Shown one piece after another: positions 57,001-64,000 of a stretch of DNA of 64,000 nt. The stretch comes from Microbulbifer salipaludis. Lineage in GTDB: Bacteria; Pseudomonadota; Gammaproteobacteria; Pseudomonadales; Cellvibrionaceae. The notes below the pieces were generated by a model. The model worked only from the letters and a program-made list of their open reading frames with translations. It was not told the DNA's origin and did not search any database. How positions within the stretch are numbered: the first letter of the stretch is position 1; each line of letters opens with the position of its first letter. The position numbers were made by a program, and so were the translations under genes. The stretch is from contig NZ_JAEKJR010000003.1 of assembly GCF_017303155.1 (NCBI RefSeq), positions 186,001-250,000 on the forward strand. Direction: 5' to 3'.

Positions 57001-57117
57001 ACCGGCTACTCCTGTCGCTGCCAGAGCAAGCGCTTCGCAGAGGTCAATTTGCGCCATCCGTTGCAGGCACTACTGGCGCAGATCGAAGATTCGGGGTTTA
57101 CTGTCAGTAATCACTAA
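54040..57117 (+). CDS. ydiJ: FAD/Fe-S dehydrogenase, YdiJ type (probable D-2-hydroxyglutarate dehydrogenase)
   Basis: The 1025-residue protein has an FAD-binding PCMH domain at the N-terminus (LSPRGGGTGTNGQSLTDGIV, TIGGMINTDASGQGS), an FAD-oxidase C-terminal domain with GHVDAGVLHVRP and WGEHGKGVRSE, a Cys-rich linker, a ferredoxin-type segment CLACKSCAGQCPIKVDVPT near residue 672, and a CCG-domain motif AAGCCGMAGTYGHE near the end. Length equals E. coli YdiJ (1018), shown to oxidise D-2-hydroxyglutarate. It diverges from the DUF523 gene; the 255-bp gap has no other gene. Confidence 0.92.
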   Translation: MIPALREINDVQALYLQFLHALKQAGFHGDASPSYASRTVLSTDNSIYQVLPQAVVYPRDIHDLQLLLSLADREEFHKVVLSPRGGGTGTNGQSLTDGIVVDLSRHMNRILEINAEEGWVRVQTGVVKDQLNAALKPHGLFFAPELSTSNRATIGGMINTDASGQGSCLYGKTRDHVLELKTVLMGGELWHSHAIDDGELENITHRDSRAGRVHRVTDSVERDKRALIEAKFPKLNRCLTGYDLAHIRDRDPGKDGRFNLNNILCGSEGTLGFIAEAKLNVLKIPRCAALVNLNYDHFQDALKDATDLMRAGPTSIETVDSKVLQLAMGDIVWDSVSAFFPQDERPVKGINLVEYTADSEEALDEALKRFTDHVDGRIGQPGKSFGYTIARGHSEVNKIWGMRKRAVGLLGNVEGEQRPIPFVEDCAVPPENLAEFIREFRAALDAAGFDYGMFGHVDAGVLHVRPAIDMKDPEQARQVRVITEQVVALAQKYNGLLWGEHGKGVRSEFAPAFFGELYPELQKIKAAFDPRNQLNPGKIATPSAASGLLKIDEVPTRGEHDRQIPVQVWEGYSEGVYCNGNGACFNWNPDDAMCPSYKGTRDRIHSPKGRASLIREWLRLLAERSVDPEVVARKSREQSFLIGLPGRIKNSLARARGEYDFSHEVNASMQACLACKSCAGQCPIKVDVPTFRAKFLELYYSRYLRPLKDYFVGGLEFMMPHLARVPQLYNWPLGLKPVRWLMERGLGLTDSPKLSATRLDQAMQELGAPYASRESLRAMGPAQRAKAVVIVQDAFTSYFDADVVADTLRLLKLLDFNPLVAPYRANGKPLHVHGFLRQFSQAAAGNSAMLNSLAECGVPLVGIDPSMTMTYRGEYQKLLGDKAPQVQLLQEWLAQHTEHLASNRNRLQSRRFTLLPHCTEQSNAAGAARQWQEVFRALGMELETQAAGCCGMAGTYGHETANKETSRVIFQQSWAPKLQGDTSATLATGYSCRCQSKRFAEVNLRHPLQALLAQIEDSGFTVSNH

Positions 57118-57166
57118 CTTGTTCGCCGCGGTTTCAGGCCGCGGCGAACCCTGAGATGGACTGACC

Positions 57167-57886
57167 ATGTTGCGCCTGCGACCATTCCGCCGAGGCCGCC
57201 TGCTCGCCCCGCTGGGGCTGGCAATCTGCCTTGCATCCCCCGCTATCACGCACGCCCAGGTGGCAGGCGCCGACATCGACGCCTCGCCGCTTATCCTGCA
57301 AGCGGAAGAGCTGGCCCTTGAGGGTAACTACGACGAGGCGCTGCCACTGTACGAGCGCGCCATCGCCGGCCTCGCCGCCGAGCCCCACCGCCAGAACCAG
57401 CTGCGCTACCGCTACGGCATCATCCTGAACGCCCTCGGCGGACAGCAGCCAGATCTCTACCCCCTGGCCCGCAGCCAGTTTGAGGCGGTGCTCGGCTACA
57501 TTGAATCGTCCCCCGGGCTGCCCTTCGAACACTCCGCTGCGCGGGTGCGCTCGGCCATCGCCCACACCTACCACCAGCACTCGGCCCTGCAAGACAACCC
57601 CACCAAACGCGCCGCCATGCTGCGCAATGCCTATCTGCTCTACCGCAGTGCCATCGACGCACTGCGCCGCGAAGAAGACTGGCAAAACCTCGCCATTACC
57701 GCCTTCAACATCGGTCAGGTGTGCGAGTGGCAGGGCAATCTGGAAGAGGCCATTGAGTGGCTCGAACAGGCGGTAGCGCTGGACCGGCGCCATGGCTTTG
57801 CGGATCTGGAAGAAGACCAGGCGTACCTGACGGCCCTGCGGGAAATGGTCAACCCTTCGCGCCCGGTGGGCAATACCGCCATCTGA
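57167..57886 (+). CDS. Hypothetical TPR-containing exported protein
   Basis: The 239-residue protein has a signal peptide (cleavage near THAQV) and TPR-like helical repeats: EELALEGNYDEALPLYERAI near residue 47, and AFNIGQVCEWQGNLEEAIEW near residue 182. It is 50 bp after ydiJ on the same strand. I do not recognise the family. A periplasmic protein-interaction role is all that can be said. Confidence 0.75.
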   Translation: MLRLRPFRRGRLLAPLGLAICLASPAITHAQVAGADIDASPLILQAEELALEGNYDEALPLYERAIAGLAAEPHRQNQLRYRYGIILNALGGQQPDLYPLARSQFEAVLGYIESSPGLPFEHSAARVRSAIAHTYHQHSALQDNPTKRAAMLRNAYLLYRSAIDALRREEDWQNLAITAFNIGQVCEWQGNLEEAIEWLEQAVALDRRHGFADLEEDQAYLTALREMVNPSRPVGNTAI

Positions 57887-58416
57887 GCAACGCTGGCGAT
57901 GGGCCGGGATTCCGGCCGCCCCCGCCAGCACGCCGGAACAGTCTTCCGCTTGCCCGATCCGCCCGATTGGAAAAACCCCCCGCCTTACCGCTTCCCCATC
58001 GGCCAAATACAGGCTGATTCTTTCGATTTACGCCGTTTCTTGTGATGAGTGTTCCGGCTATAACGCTGTCATCAAAAATCAGTGTGACTTTGGACCGACA
58101 GTCGCAAATAAGTCGAAAAAAATTTTGTTCCACAGGATAGCGGGTCACCGTGCCCGAAGCGTACAAAAATCCACCAATCCCAGATGGCATCGCTGTCAGT
58201 GACGCCCCGGGATTGGCAACCCCGTACCCGCAGACGACCCGTTAAGTAACTCTTTGGGACCGCCCCGACGAACAAAATGGGTATTTTTCCTTAATTTCAG
58301 TCAATACGCGCCCTAATAGACCTCAAAGGAAAACTAAACGAAAACGCTGTGCAGGATTCACCACTCTCCGCCGCAAAGATTGATTACCCGCTGTGGATCT
58401 TTAATATGGCCAGCCC

Positions 58417-58433
58417 TGATCAATTATTGATCA
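58417..58433. promoter_or_regulatory. Perfect 17-bp palindrome, possible operator
   Basis: TGATCAATTATTGATCA reads the same on both strands apart from the centre base. It lies 79 bp before the 3D-domain gene. It does not fit the FNR half-site arrangement. Confidence 0.45.
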
Positions 58434-58461
58434 CTTATGAAGAAATCAACTTGGAGGCCCG

Positions 58462-58480
58462 GCAGATGTAACCCATCTGC
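58462..58480 (+). promoter_or_regulatory. Leader stem-loop before the 3D-domain gene
   Basis: GCAGATG and CATCTGC form a seven-base stem with a five-base loop in the presumed leader, 31 bp before the ATG and upstream of a GGAGG ribosome site. Confidence 0.4.
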
Positions 58481-58511
58481 GACTGAAGCGCTTTCGGAGG
58501 TACTGAACACT

Positions 58512-58937
58512 ATGCGACAGAGTCTTAAAAAGTACGTGATTGTACTCGCAGCGTCACTCTCGGCACTGGCCGGTGGCGACGCCTTTGCCGCGATCAAAAA
58601 GGAGCCTGCGAAGAAAAAGAAGTCCATGACCGTCACCGCGACCGCCTACAACTCTGTTGAAGGCCAGACCGATGACGACCCCTGGACCGCGGCCTGGAAC
58701 AACCGCCTGCGCCCCGGTGACAAGATCATCGCAGTCTCCCGCGACCTGGAAAAGCACGGCCTGACCAACGGCGCCAAAGTGAAGATCGAAGGCTTGCCCG
58801 GCACCTACACCGTGCGCGACCGGATGAACAAACGCTACACCAAGCGCATTGATGTGTGGATGGAAGAAGATATCAAGAAGGCCCGCAAGTGGGGCAAGAA
58901 GAAGTTGAAAATCATCTGGCACCACGACAAGAAATAG
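58512..58937 (+). CDS. Small exported 3D-domain protein
   Basis: The 141-residue protein has a signal peptide (MRQSLKKYVIVLAASLSALA, cleavage near AFAAI), a Lys-rich stretch and a 3D (double-psi barrel) domain: TVTATAYNSVEGQ, LRPGDKIIAVSRDLEKHGL and YTVRDRMNKRYTKRIDVW. The three aspartates fit the 3D family, related to the catalytic domain of MltA and endolytic enzymes. It is probably a peptidoglycan-binding or cleaving periplasmic protein. The ATG at 58512 was chosen for its signal peptide. Confidence 0.8.
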   Translation: MRQSLKKYVIVLAASLSALAGGDAFAAIKKEPAKKKKSMTVTATAYNSVEGQTDDDPWTAAWNNRLRPGDKIIAVSRDLEKHGLTNGAKVKIEGLPGTYTVRDRMNKRYTKRIDVWMEEDIKKARKWGKKKLKIIWHHDKK

Positions 58938-58994
58938 GTCGCCGCTGCCCGGGGACGCCCTGCGCACGCGGGCAGACCCAGGCTGCATGAATAC

Positions 58995-59021
58995 AAAAAC
59001 CCCGCCTGTGCGGGGTTTTTT
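58995..59021. terminator. Bidirectional terminator after the 3D-domain gene
   Basis: CCCCGC, a four-base loop and GCGGGG are flanked by AAAAA and TTTTTT, between two convergent genes. Confidence 0.92.
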
Positions 59022-59046
59022 GTTGCTTGCAGGAAAAGCACACCAC

Positions 59047-59727
59047 TCACGGTTCCGTGGTGGTCTCCACGCCCTTCAGCTCGCGACAATCCTCGTTGTC
59101 GATATTTAACATGCTCGGCTGGCGCGCCTGATTGTAGCGGTGTTCAATGCCCTCATCGCGAAACACCAACAGATACTCTTCCTTTTCCCAACCTTTGTCC
59201 GTGCGGTATTCACTCAGCCACAACAGCGCCGGTGAACTTTCATGGCAATTGCCATAAAACATGCGGGTCTTTTCCACCAGCTCTTTGGTGAGGTAATCCC
59301 GATAGGTGCCCGGATAGGTAAAGCGCTCGCCGGAAAGGTCGACGTCTGTCACACCGTCTTCGCTGCCCTCCAGCTCTGCCTGGGATTGATCCCGTTGCGC
59401 GGCGGTGCTTCCCGCAACATCGTCCTGTTCAAGCCGCGCGAACTCCTCAGGCTCCGGCGGTTCTTCACCCTCCGGCCGCGCGCGCTCGGGTTCAGCGCCC
59501 CGGTCGACGATACGCTCAAGAAAAATTGCGGTGTTTTCATCGCAGTCGATGCAGGTTCGCCCGGCAATGATCGCGTAGCCGTTCAACTCCGAGATCAACT
59601 TGGCCTCGGCGAGATCCACATCGATCACCCGATCATCCGACAGCGTCAGCGAAATGCCCGACTGCGCCGGCATGGCGGAGGAAAAGCACAACAGGGGAAT
59701 AGCGAGAATGGGAAGGAAATTTTTCAT
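59047..59727 (-). CDS. Hypothetical exported acidic protein
   Basis: The 226-residue protein has a signal peptide (cleavage near MPAQS), a CIDCDEN motif near residue 60, an acidic Glu/Pro-rich segment around residues 75-125 and a folded C-terminal part with FYGNCHESSPALLWLSEY. Four cysteines could form disulfides in the periplasm. I do not recognise the family. The ATG at 59727 follows the signal-peptide pattern. Confidence 0.7.
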   Translation of the reverse strand: MKNFLPILAIPLLCFSSAMPAQSGISLTLSDDRVIDVDLAEAKLISELNGYAIIAGRTCIDCDENTAIFLERIVDRGAEPERARPEGEEPPEPEEFARLEQDDVAGSTAAQRDQSQAELEGSEDGVTDVDLSGERFTYPGTYRDYLTKELVEKTRMFYGNCHESSPALLWLSEYRTDKGWEKEEYLLVFRDEGIEHRYNQARQPSMLNIDNEDCRELKGVETTTEP

Positions 59728-59955
59728 GCAGAGCAACCACACTTTATACATCTGCAACTGTGGCGGCCCGGTGACCGCGATCAGTTGGCACCGCCAAGGC
59801 AACATTCCTTGCTGCCCGTTGGCGGCGCCGCGATTGGGTAGTGCTGTTACACTGTCGCGATTCCCTTCTATGTATAACCTTAGCAGGCCATTCGAAACCT
59901 GCAGCGGGCAGCGCTGTTTATTTGTAAACGTACTTGCCGCACCGGGTCACCGACG

Positions 59956-60222
59956 CTAGGGCGCTTCCCAGCCGCCGCTGGCCTCCACAGGGCCAATAAA
60001 TGCCCCCAACCCCTCTTCTTTCAGTGCATCCAGCGCTTCCTGCAAGGCCTCTTCTTCGGTCTCGAAGGCGTCCTCCCACACCGTGGTGTTGTTGTTCTCG
60101 TCAACAATCTCCAGTAACCAGCCACCCTCGCCATCGGCATAAATGTCGATATTGAGCGTGTGATTGCCATCGCTGTAGGCGCGGCTGAGAGGGGATTCTT
60201 GCGGAGTGATTTCTTCGGCCAT
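59956..60222 (-). CDS. Small conserved-looking hypothetical protein
   Basis: The 88-residue protein is acidic and soluble, with NHTLNIDIYADGEGGWLLEI and TEEEALQEALDALKEEG, suggesting a compact beta-alpha fold. No family is recognised. It is transcribed away from trhO, and an AGGTTAT-like weak ribosome site precedes the ATG. Confidence 0.7.
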   Translation of the reverse strand: MAEEITPQESPLSRAYSDGNHTLNIDIYADGEGGWLLEIVDENNNTTVWEDAFETEEEALQEALDALKEEGLGAFIGPVEASGGWEAP

Positions 60223-60413
60223 GGGGATAACCTCGCTGGCAACCGGGGCGACAAGGAAAATGCGGAGTTTTCCGCGCCCACTGAATCATGGGTCACGGGG
60301 CGCCCTCCGCTGTCGAAAAAGTGTACGACAGCACAGGGATTTTTCGTTAGAATGCGCGGCGATTTTTACCCACTGCCCCGGATTTACGCTCCGGCCCGCA
60401 AAAGGACAACACC

Positions 60414-61427
60414 ATGACCCACGCAACCGACGTTGTGGTCTGCGCGCTGTACAAATTTGTCAGCCTCGAAGACTACGAATCCCTGCGCCAACCGCTGCTC
60501 CAGACCCTGCTCGACAACGAGGTGCGCGGCACCCTGCTGCTGGCCCGCGAGGGGCTCAACGGCACCGTCGCCGGTAGCCGCAGCGGGATTGATAACCTGC
60601 TCGCCTACCTCAAGTCTGACCCGCGCCTGGCGGAGTTGGACTACAAGGAATCCTATACCGCAGAAATGCCCTTCCTGCGCAGCAAGGTCAAACTCAAGCG
60701 GGAAATCGTCACCATGGGTGTCGAGGGCATCGACCCGCGACGCACCGTGGGCACCTACGTGAAGCCGGAAAACTGGAACGCGCTGATTTCAGACCCGGAA
60801 GTCCTGCTGATCGATACCCGCAACGATTACGAATTCCAGGTGGGCACCTTTGAGCGCGCGGTCAACCCCAACACCACCAGCTTCCGCGAATTCCCCCAGT
60901 ACGTAAAAGAGCACCTGGATCCGCAAAAGCACAAGAAGGTGGCGATGTTCTGCACCGGCGGCATCCGCTGTGAGAAATCCACCGCCTACCTGAAAGAGCA
61001 GGGATTTGACGAGGTGTACCACCTGCAGGGCGGTATCCTCAAATATCTGGAGGATGTGCCCAAGGAAGACACACTGTGGAAAGGGGAATGCTTTGTGTTC
61101 GACGACCGGGTCACCGTGAATCACGACCTGGAGCGCGGCAGCTACCAGCAGTGCAATGCCTGCCGGATGCCGGTCACTGACGAAGAGATGCAGTCTGCGC
61201 AGTTTGAACAGGGCGTCAGCTGCCCACACTGCTTTGATTCCGTATCAGAGGCAGACAAGGCCCGCTTCCGCGAGCGCGAAAAGCAGATTCAACTGGCGAA
61301 GGCGCGGGGCGAAGACCATCTCGGGCACGACGCCAAGGCCTCTACCCTGGCCCGCCGGGAGCAAAAGCGAGCGCTGCGCCGCCAGCAGGCGGAGCAGGCG
61401 AAAAGGAAGTCTCAGGTAACCGGTTGA
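60414..61427 (+). CDS. trhO: tRNA uridine(34) hydroxylase, rhodanese family
   Basis: The 337-residue protein (YceA) has an N-terminal UPF0176 domain ([31 protein letters not shown]) and a rhodanese domain with active Cys in [15 protein letters not shown], then a zinc-like Cys cluster (CNACRMP, CPHCFD). TrhO makes 5-hydroxyuridine at tRNA position 34. AAAAGGA precedes the ATG. The downstream 9-bp tandem repeat is described separately. Confidence 0.94.
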   Translation: MTHATDVVVCALYKFVSLEDYESLRQPLLQTLLDNEVRGTLLLAREGLNGTVAGSRSGIDNLLAYLKSDPRLAELDYKESYTAEMPFLRSKVKLKREIVTMGVEGIDPRRTVGTYVKPENWNALISDPEVLLIDTRNDYEFQVGTFERAVNPNTTSFREFPQYVKEHLDPQKHKKVAMFCTGGIRCEKSTAYLKEQGFDEVYHLQGGILKYLEDVPKEDTLWKGECFVFDDRVTVNHDLERGSYQQCNACRMPVTDEEMQSAQFEQGVSCPHCFDSVSEADKARFREREKQIQLAKARGEDHLGHDAKASTLARREQKRALRRQQAEQAKRKSQVTG

Positions 61428-61432
61428 ATACT

Positions 61433-61459
61433 GGCGATATAGGCGATATAGGCGATATA
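61433..61459. repeat. Three tandem copies of GGCGATATA
   Basis: The 9-bp unit is repeated three times without mismatch between the end of trhO and the terminator of the next gene. It is non-coding. Confidence 0.85.
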
Positions 61460-61485
61460 AAGGGAGCCCGGCACTCAGGGCTCCC
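61456..61485 (-). terminator. Terminator overlapping the end of the STAS-like gene
   Basis: On the minus strand GGGAGCCC and GGGCTCCC form an eight-base stem that spans the stop codon and is followed by TTTATAT. Confidence 0.65.
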
Positions 61486-61846
61486 TGCTGGCAAGCCACT
61501 CCAGCGCAGAGTGCTCGGTAACGAACTCCACCACCCGCAGGCCTTTGGCAGTAGCCGCTTGGTCGATCCCGACGTTGGCATTGTGGTGCGGGGCGTGTAA
61601 TACCGCGATGTGCGCATGACTGAGGCCCGGCAGGGTGGCGGCGTAGACGCCAAATTCCTGCCGCTGCTGCATATCCAGCAACACCTTCGCCTCACGCACA
61701 TCCACCACCAACAACAGGGGGTGCAGGTGGCCATACTTCTCCGCCACCTGCCGCGCCGCCGCCATTTTCTGCTCGATGGATACCTCATCAAAGAATACCG
61801 CCCGCACTACGCGGTTTGGCGCATCGTATCGAATTTGAAAGCTCAA
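61475..61846 (-). CDS. STAS/SEC14-like domain protein
   Basis: The 123-residue protein has an alternating beta-alpha pattern (LLLVVDVREAKVLLDM, IAVLHAPHHNANVGI, GLRVVEFVTEHSALEWL) like the SpoIIAA-like STAS/SEC14 family. The start is TTG behind GGGAGA. A ligand or partner is unknown. It lies between trhO and apbC and is convergent with trhO. Confidence 0.75.
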   Translation of the reverse strand: MSFQIRYDAPNRVVRAVFFDEVSIEQKMAAARQVAEKYGHLHPLLLVVDVREAKVLLDMQQRQEFGVYAATLPGLSHAHIAVLHAPHHNANVGIDQAATAKGLRVVEFVTEHSALEWLASREP

Positions 61847-61920
61847 CTGTCTATCTCCCGAACCGCCAACGATTTCGCCCTAGCATGCCTACCGGTCAAT
61901 TAAAAACCCTACTAACAACG

Positions 61921-61945
61921 AAAACTATGCCCCCATTAGGGCATA
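61921..61945 (-). terminator. Terminator after apbC/mrp
   Basis: TATGCCC and GGGCATA form a seven-base stem on the minus strand, followed after AG by TTTT, 24 bp after the apbC stop codon. Confidence 0.6.
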
Positions 61946-61968
61946 ACAAGTGATTTAAGGCGCCAGCG

Positions 61969-63129
61969 TCACACATTCTCGATGTCCGGCACCGCGTCTT
62001 CTTCCCCGCACAGCCACGCCTGTGCCGCGGCTTTTCGTGCAATCGCCATGTAAAGGCCGGCCACCTCGCCCTCTGGGTCTTGCGACACCGTCGGCTGACC
62101 GCTGTCTACCTGTTCGCGAATGGACATCGCCAGGGGCAGCTGCCCCAGCAACTGGGTCTGATAATCCCGCGCAATCTTTTCCCCACCGCCGGCGCCAAAA
62201 ATGGGTTCCCGATGACCGCACTGCGAGCAGGTGTGCAGCGCCATGTTTTCCACGATGCCCAGCACCGGCACCGAGACCTTGCGGAACATCTCCACGCCCT
62301 TGATCGCATCCACCAGCGCCAGGTCCTGGGGTGTGGTCACGATCACCGCACCGGCCAGAGTCACCTTCTGCGCCAGCGTCAGCTGGATGTCACCGGTGCC
62401 CGGGGGCATGTCTACAACGAGATAATCCAGCTCGCCGTCTTCACTGCCCTGCCCCCACAGTGTCTGGGTCAGCATCTGGTTCAGCGCACCACTGGCCATG
62501 GGCCCGCGCCACACCGCCGGGGTGCTCTCGGTGAGCAGATAGCCAAGCGACATGGTCTGCAATCCCTGCGCCGGTATCGGTACAAAGAACTTGCCGCCCT
62601 GCACCTCGGGCCGCAGCCCTTCGGTGCCCAGCATGGTGGGCAGGCTGGGACCATAAATGTCTGCGTCCAGCAGGCCCACGGAAGCGCCCTCTGCCGCCAG
62701 CGCCAGTGCCAGATTCACCGCCGTGGTGGACTTGCCTACGCCTCCTTTACCGGAAGCGACCGCGATGATGTTCTTTACCGCGCGCAGGGCCTCGACACCC
62801 TCACCGAACTCTGTACGGCCGATATCGAAATACAGATCACTCTGGATCGACGCCCCCTTGAGCGGGCCGTCGGCGAGCAGCGGCGCACAGGCGCTATGGA
62901 TGCGCTGGGCCCAGGCATCCTGCTGACTCGCGCAGGGGTAACCCAGGGTCACACCGGTGAACAGGGTGCCGTCGTCAAAGCCCACCTCAATATCGGCCTC
63001 CAGCTGATCCAGCGGCAGCCCGGTGGCAGGATCCTCAAGCGCCCCGATTACCTCCGCTACGCGCTCCAGCTGAGCCTGGACGTCTGCGGGAATATCCTCG
63101 TGGTCATGTTCATGCTGATGGTCGGTCAC
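61969..63129 (-). CDS. apbC: Iron-sulfur cluster carrier protein ApbC/Mrp
   Basis: The 386-residue protein has an N-terminal MIP18-like domain (residues to about 110), a deviant Walker [21 protein letters not shown] near residue 125 and the CxxC pair in [12 protein letters not shown] near residue 310. It carries and transfers Fe-S clusters. The GTG at 63129 follows GAGGA at seven bases and is preferred; an ATG at 63189 would add 20 residues. It diverges from metG, as in many Gammaproteobacteria. Confidence 0.93.
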   Translation of the reverse strand: MTDHQHEHDHEDIPADVQAQLERVAEVIGALEDPATGLPLDQLEADIEVGFDDGTLFTGVTLGYPCASQQDAWAQRIHSACAPLLADGPLKGASIQSDLYFDIGRTEFGEGVEALRAVKNIIAVASGKGGVGKSTTAVNLALALAAEGASVGLLDADIYGPSLPTMLGTEGLRPEVQGGKFFVPIPAQGLQTMSLGYLLTESTPAVWRGPMASGALNQMLTQTLWGQGSEDGELDYLVVDMPPGTGDIQLTLAQKVTLAGAVIVTTPQDLALVDAIKGVEMFRKVSVPVLGIVENMALHTCSQCGHREPIFGAGGGEKIARDYQTQLLGQLPLAMSIREQVDSGQPTVSQDPEGEVAGLYMAIARKAAAQAWLCGEEDAVPDIENV

Positions 63130-63353
63130 ACTGCGATCCTCGCTGCTGGCTGGCGGGAAGGGATTTCCCGCGTGGGTTTGCGGCGGCATTGTGGGCAAGG
63201 TACGCAGCCAACACAAGGGTGATACGGCCCATCGCGGGTGCCTTGCAGGGCCCATTTCTGCTATATTCCGCGCTCTTTTCCGGTCGCCCCCGGCACCGGC
63301 AAGCGCCCCCGAACTACTTGGACAATCCAGTCTCGCAGCTTTTGGAATCAACG

Positions 63354-64000
63354 ATGTCTCAGACTCGCACCCAGCCCAGAAACATCCTCGTCACCAGCGC
63401 CCTGCCCTATGCCAATGGCTCCCTGCATCTGGGCCATATCCTCGAGTATATCCAGACGGATATCTGGGCCCGCTTCCAGCGCGCGCAGGGTAACCAGTGC
63501 CTGTACATGTGCGCCGACGATGCGCACGGCACCGCCATCATGCTGAAAGCCGAACAACTGGGCCTGACCGCGGAACAGCACATTGCCAATATGCAGGCCG
63601 AGCACCAGCGGGACTTCAACGACTTCCTGATCGGTGTGGATAACTATCACTCCACCCACTCGGAAGAGAACCGCGAACTGTCGGCGATGATCTACAAGCG
63701 CCTGCGCGACAACGGGCACATCGCCTCGCGCACCATTACCCAGGCGTTCGACCCCGAGAAGGAACTGTTCCTCGCCGACCGCTACATCAAGGGCACCTGC
63801 CCGAAATGTAAAACAGAAGACCAGTACGGCGACAACTGTGAAGCCTGTGGCGCGACCTACAGCCCCACCGAACTGATCAACCCGGTCTCCGTCATCTCCG
63901 GCGCCACACCGGTGGAGAAAGAGTCCGAGCATTTCTTCTTTACCCTGCCGGCCTTCACCGATTTCCTGAAGCAGTGGACCCGCGCTGGCCACCTGCAGAA
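63354..64000 (+). CDS. metG: Methionyl-tRNA synthetase, N-terminal part (runs off the right edge)
   Basis: 215 codons are open to the edge. The class I signature appears as [20 protein letters not shown], and the zinc-binding knuckle as [20 protein letters not shown] near residue 145. The ATG at 63354 gives the family N-terminus. It diverges from apbC, with a 224-bp gap between the start codons. Confidence 0.95.
   Translation, partial: MSQTRTQPRNILVTSALPYANGSLHLGHILEYIQTDIWARFQRAQGNQCLYMCADDAHGTAIMLKAEQLGLTAEQHIANMQAEHQRDFNDFLIGVDNYHSTHSEENRELSAMIYKRLRDNGHIASRTITQAFDPEKELFLADRYIKGTCPKCKTEDQYGDNCEACGATYSPTELINPVSVISGATPVEKESEHFFFTLPAFTDFLKQWTRAGHLQ

Larger units (their letters stand above)
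57887..58511. other. 625-bp region without a recognised gene
   Basis: Between the TPR gene and the 3D-domain gene no frame resembles a protein. The sequence has an operator-like half-site at 58061-58072 (AACGCTGTCATC), an AT-rich part from about 58260, a perfect palindrome TGATCAATTATTGATCA at 58417-58433 and a stem-loop at 58462-58480. The right end is probably the promoter and leader of the next gene. Confidence 0.6.

Noticed and set aside
58061..58072. Fifth copy of the LacI-type operator
   Set aside because: Only the right half matches; the left half is unrelated and no sugar gene is near.
57849..58190. Minus-strand open frame of 113 codons in the 58-kb gap
   Set aside because: It overlaps the end of the TPR gene, has no ribosome site and reads like random GC-rich translation.
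58417..58433. Palindrome considered as an FNR/CRP-type site
   Set aside because: The half-sites are ordered TGATCAA-TTGATCA, the reverse of the FNR arrangement, and spacing does not fit CRP.
1..64000. Insertion sequences, prophage, CRISPR, rRNA or toxin-antitoxin genes
   Set aside because: No transposase, integrase, capsid, cas gene, spaced repeat array or rRNA sequence was seen on either strand.

Overview
The window looks like chromosomal DNA of a marine gammaproteobacterium, most likely Cellvibrionales and Microbulbifer-like. The reasons are moderate-to-high GC, the aspS-yebC-ruvCAB-ybgC-tolQRAB-pal-cpoB-queE-queC-tRNA-nadA order typical of Gammaproteobacteria, a Xanthomonas/Caulobacter-type TonB receptor, and a Shewanella-like N-acetylglucosamine (GlcNAc) pathway. 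The genus is an inference from gene content. No insertion sequence, prophage, CRISPR array or rRNA was seen.

Positions 1-16450 form a sugar block. A truncated TonB-dependent receptor starts at the left edge behind two tandem operators. It is followed, all on the minus strand, by pyk, gap, eda, pgl, zwf, edd and pgi, a contiguous Entner-Doudoroff and lower-glycolysis cluster transcribed from pgi towards pyk. A LacI-family regulator gene diverges from pgi. Next comes a nagK-nagB-nagA-nagP operon for GlcNAc. The same palindrome, roughly AATGACARCGYTGTCATT, lies upstream of the TonB gene (twice), between pgi and lacI, and in the nagK promoter. This suggests one LacI regulon linking outer-membrane uptake, amino-sugar entry and Entner-Doudoroff flux.

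Positions 16450-26050 hold a phosphate-binding/OmpA fusion protein, a DUF6279 lipoprotein, an AspTA-like aminotransferase, purC, a PerM-type permease, tusA, bepA and nadA. Two identical tRNA-Lys(TTT) genes follow at 26.2-26.5 kb. Positions 26676-39030 are the conserved cell-envelope, DNA-repair and translation block (queC, queE, cpoB, pal, tolB, tolA, tolR, tolQ, ybgC, ruvB, ruvA, ruvC, yebC, aspS, fmdB), all on the minus strand. An unusual nested inverted-repeat element sits between ruvA and ruvC.

Positions 39300-64000 are mixed. They contain an HU protein with a histone-H1-like tail, proS, a lytic transglycosylase, a membrane-anchored AraC regulator, a cytochrome c5, a PpiC-HupE/UreJ gene pair, an Lrp regulator with an aminotransferase, a GDSL esterase autotransporter, a photolyase with a TudS-DUF1722 protein, a YdiJ-type FAD/Fe-S dehydrogenase, several small envelope proteins of unknown role, trhO, apbC/mrp and the start of metG. 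I found no clearly new multigene system. The best candidates for a second look are the nested repeat at 35162-35273, the shared LacI operators, the phosphate-binding/OmpA fusion, the PpiC-HupE pair and the TudS-DUF1722/photolyase pair.
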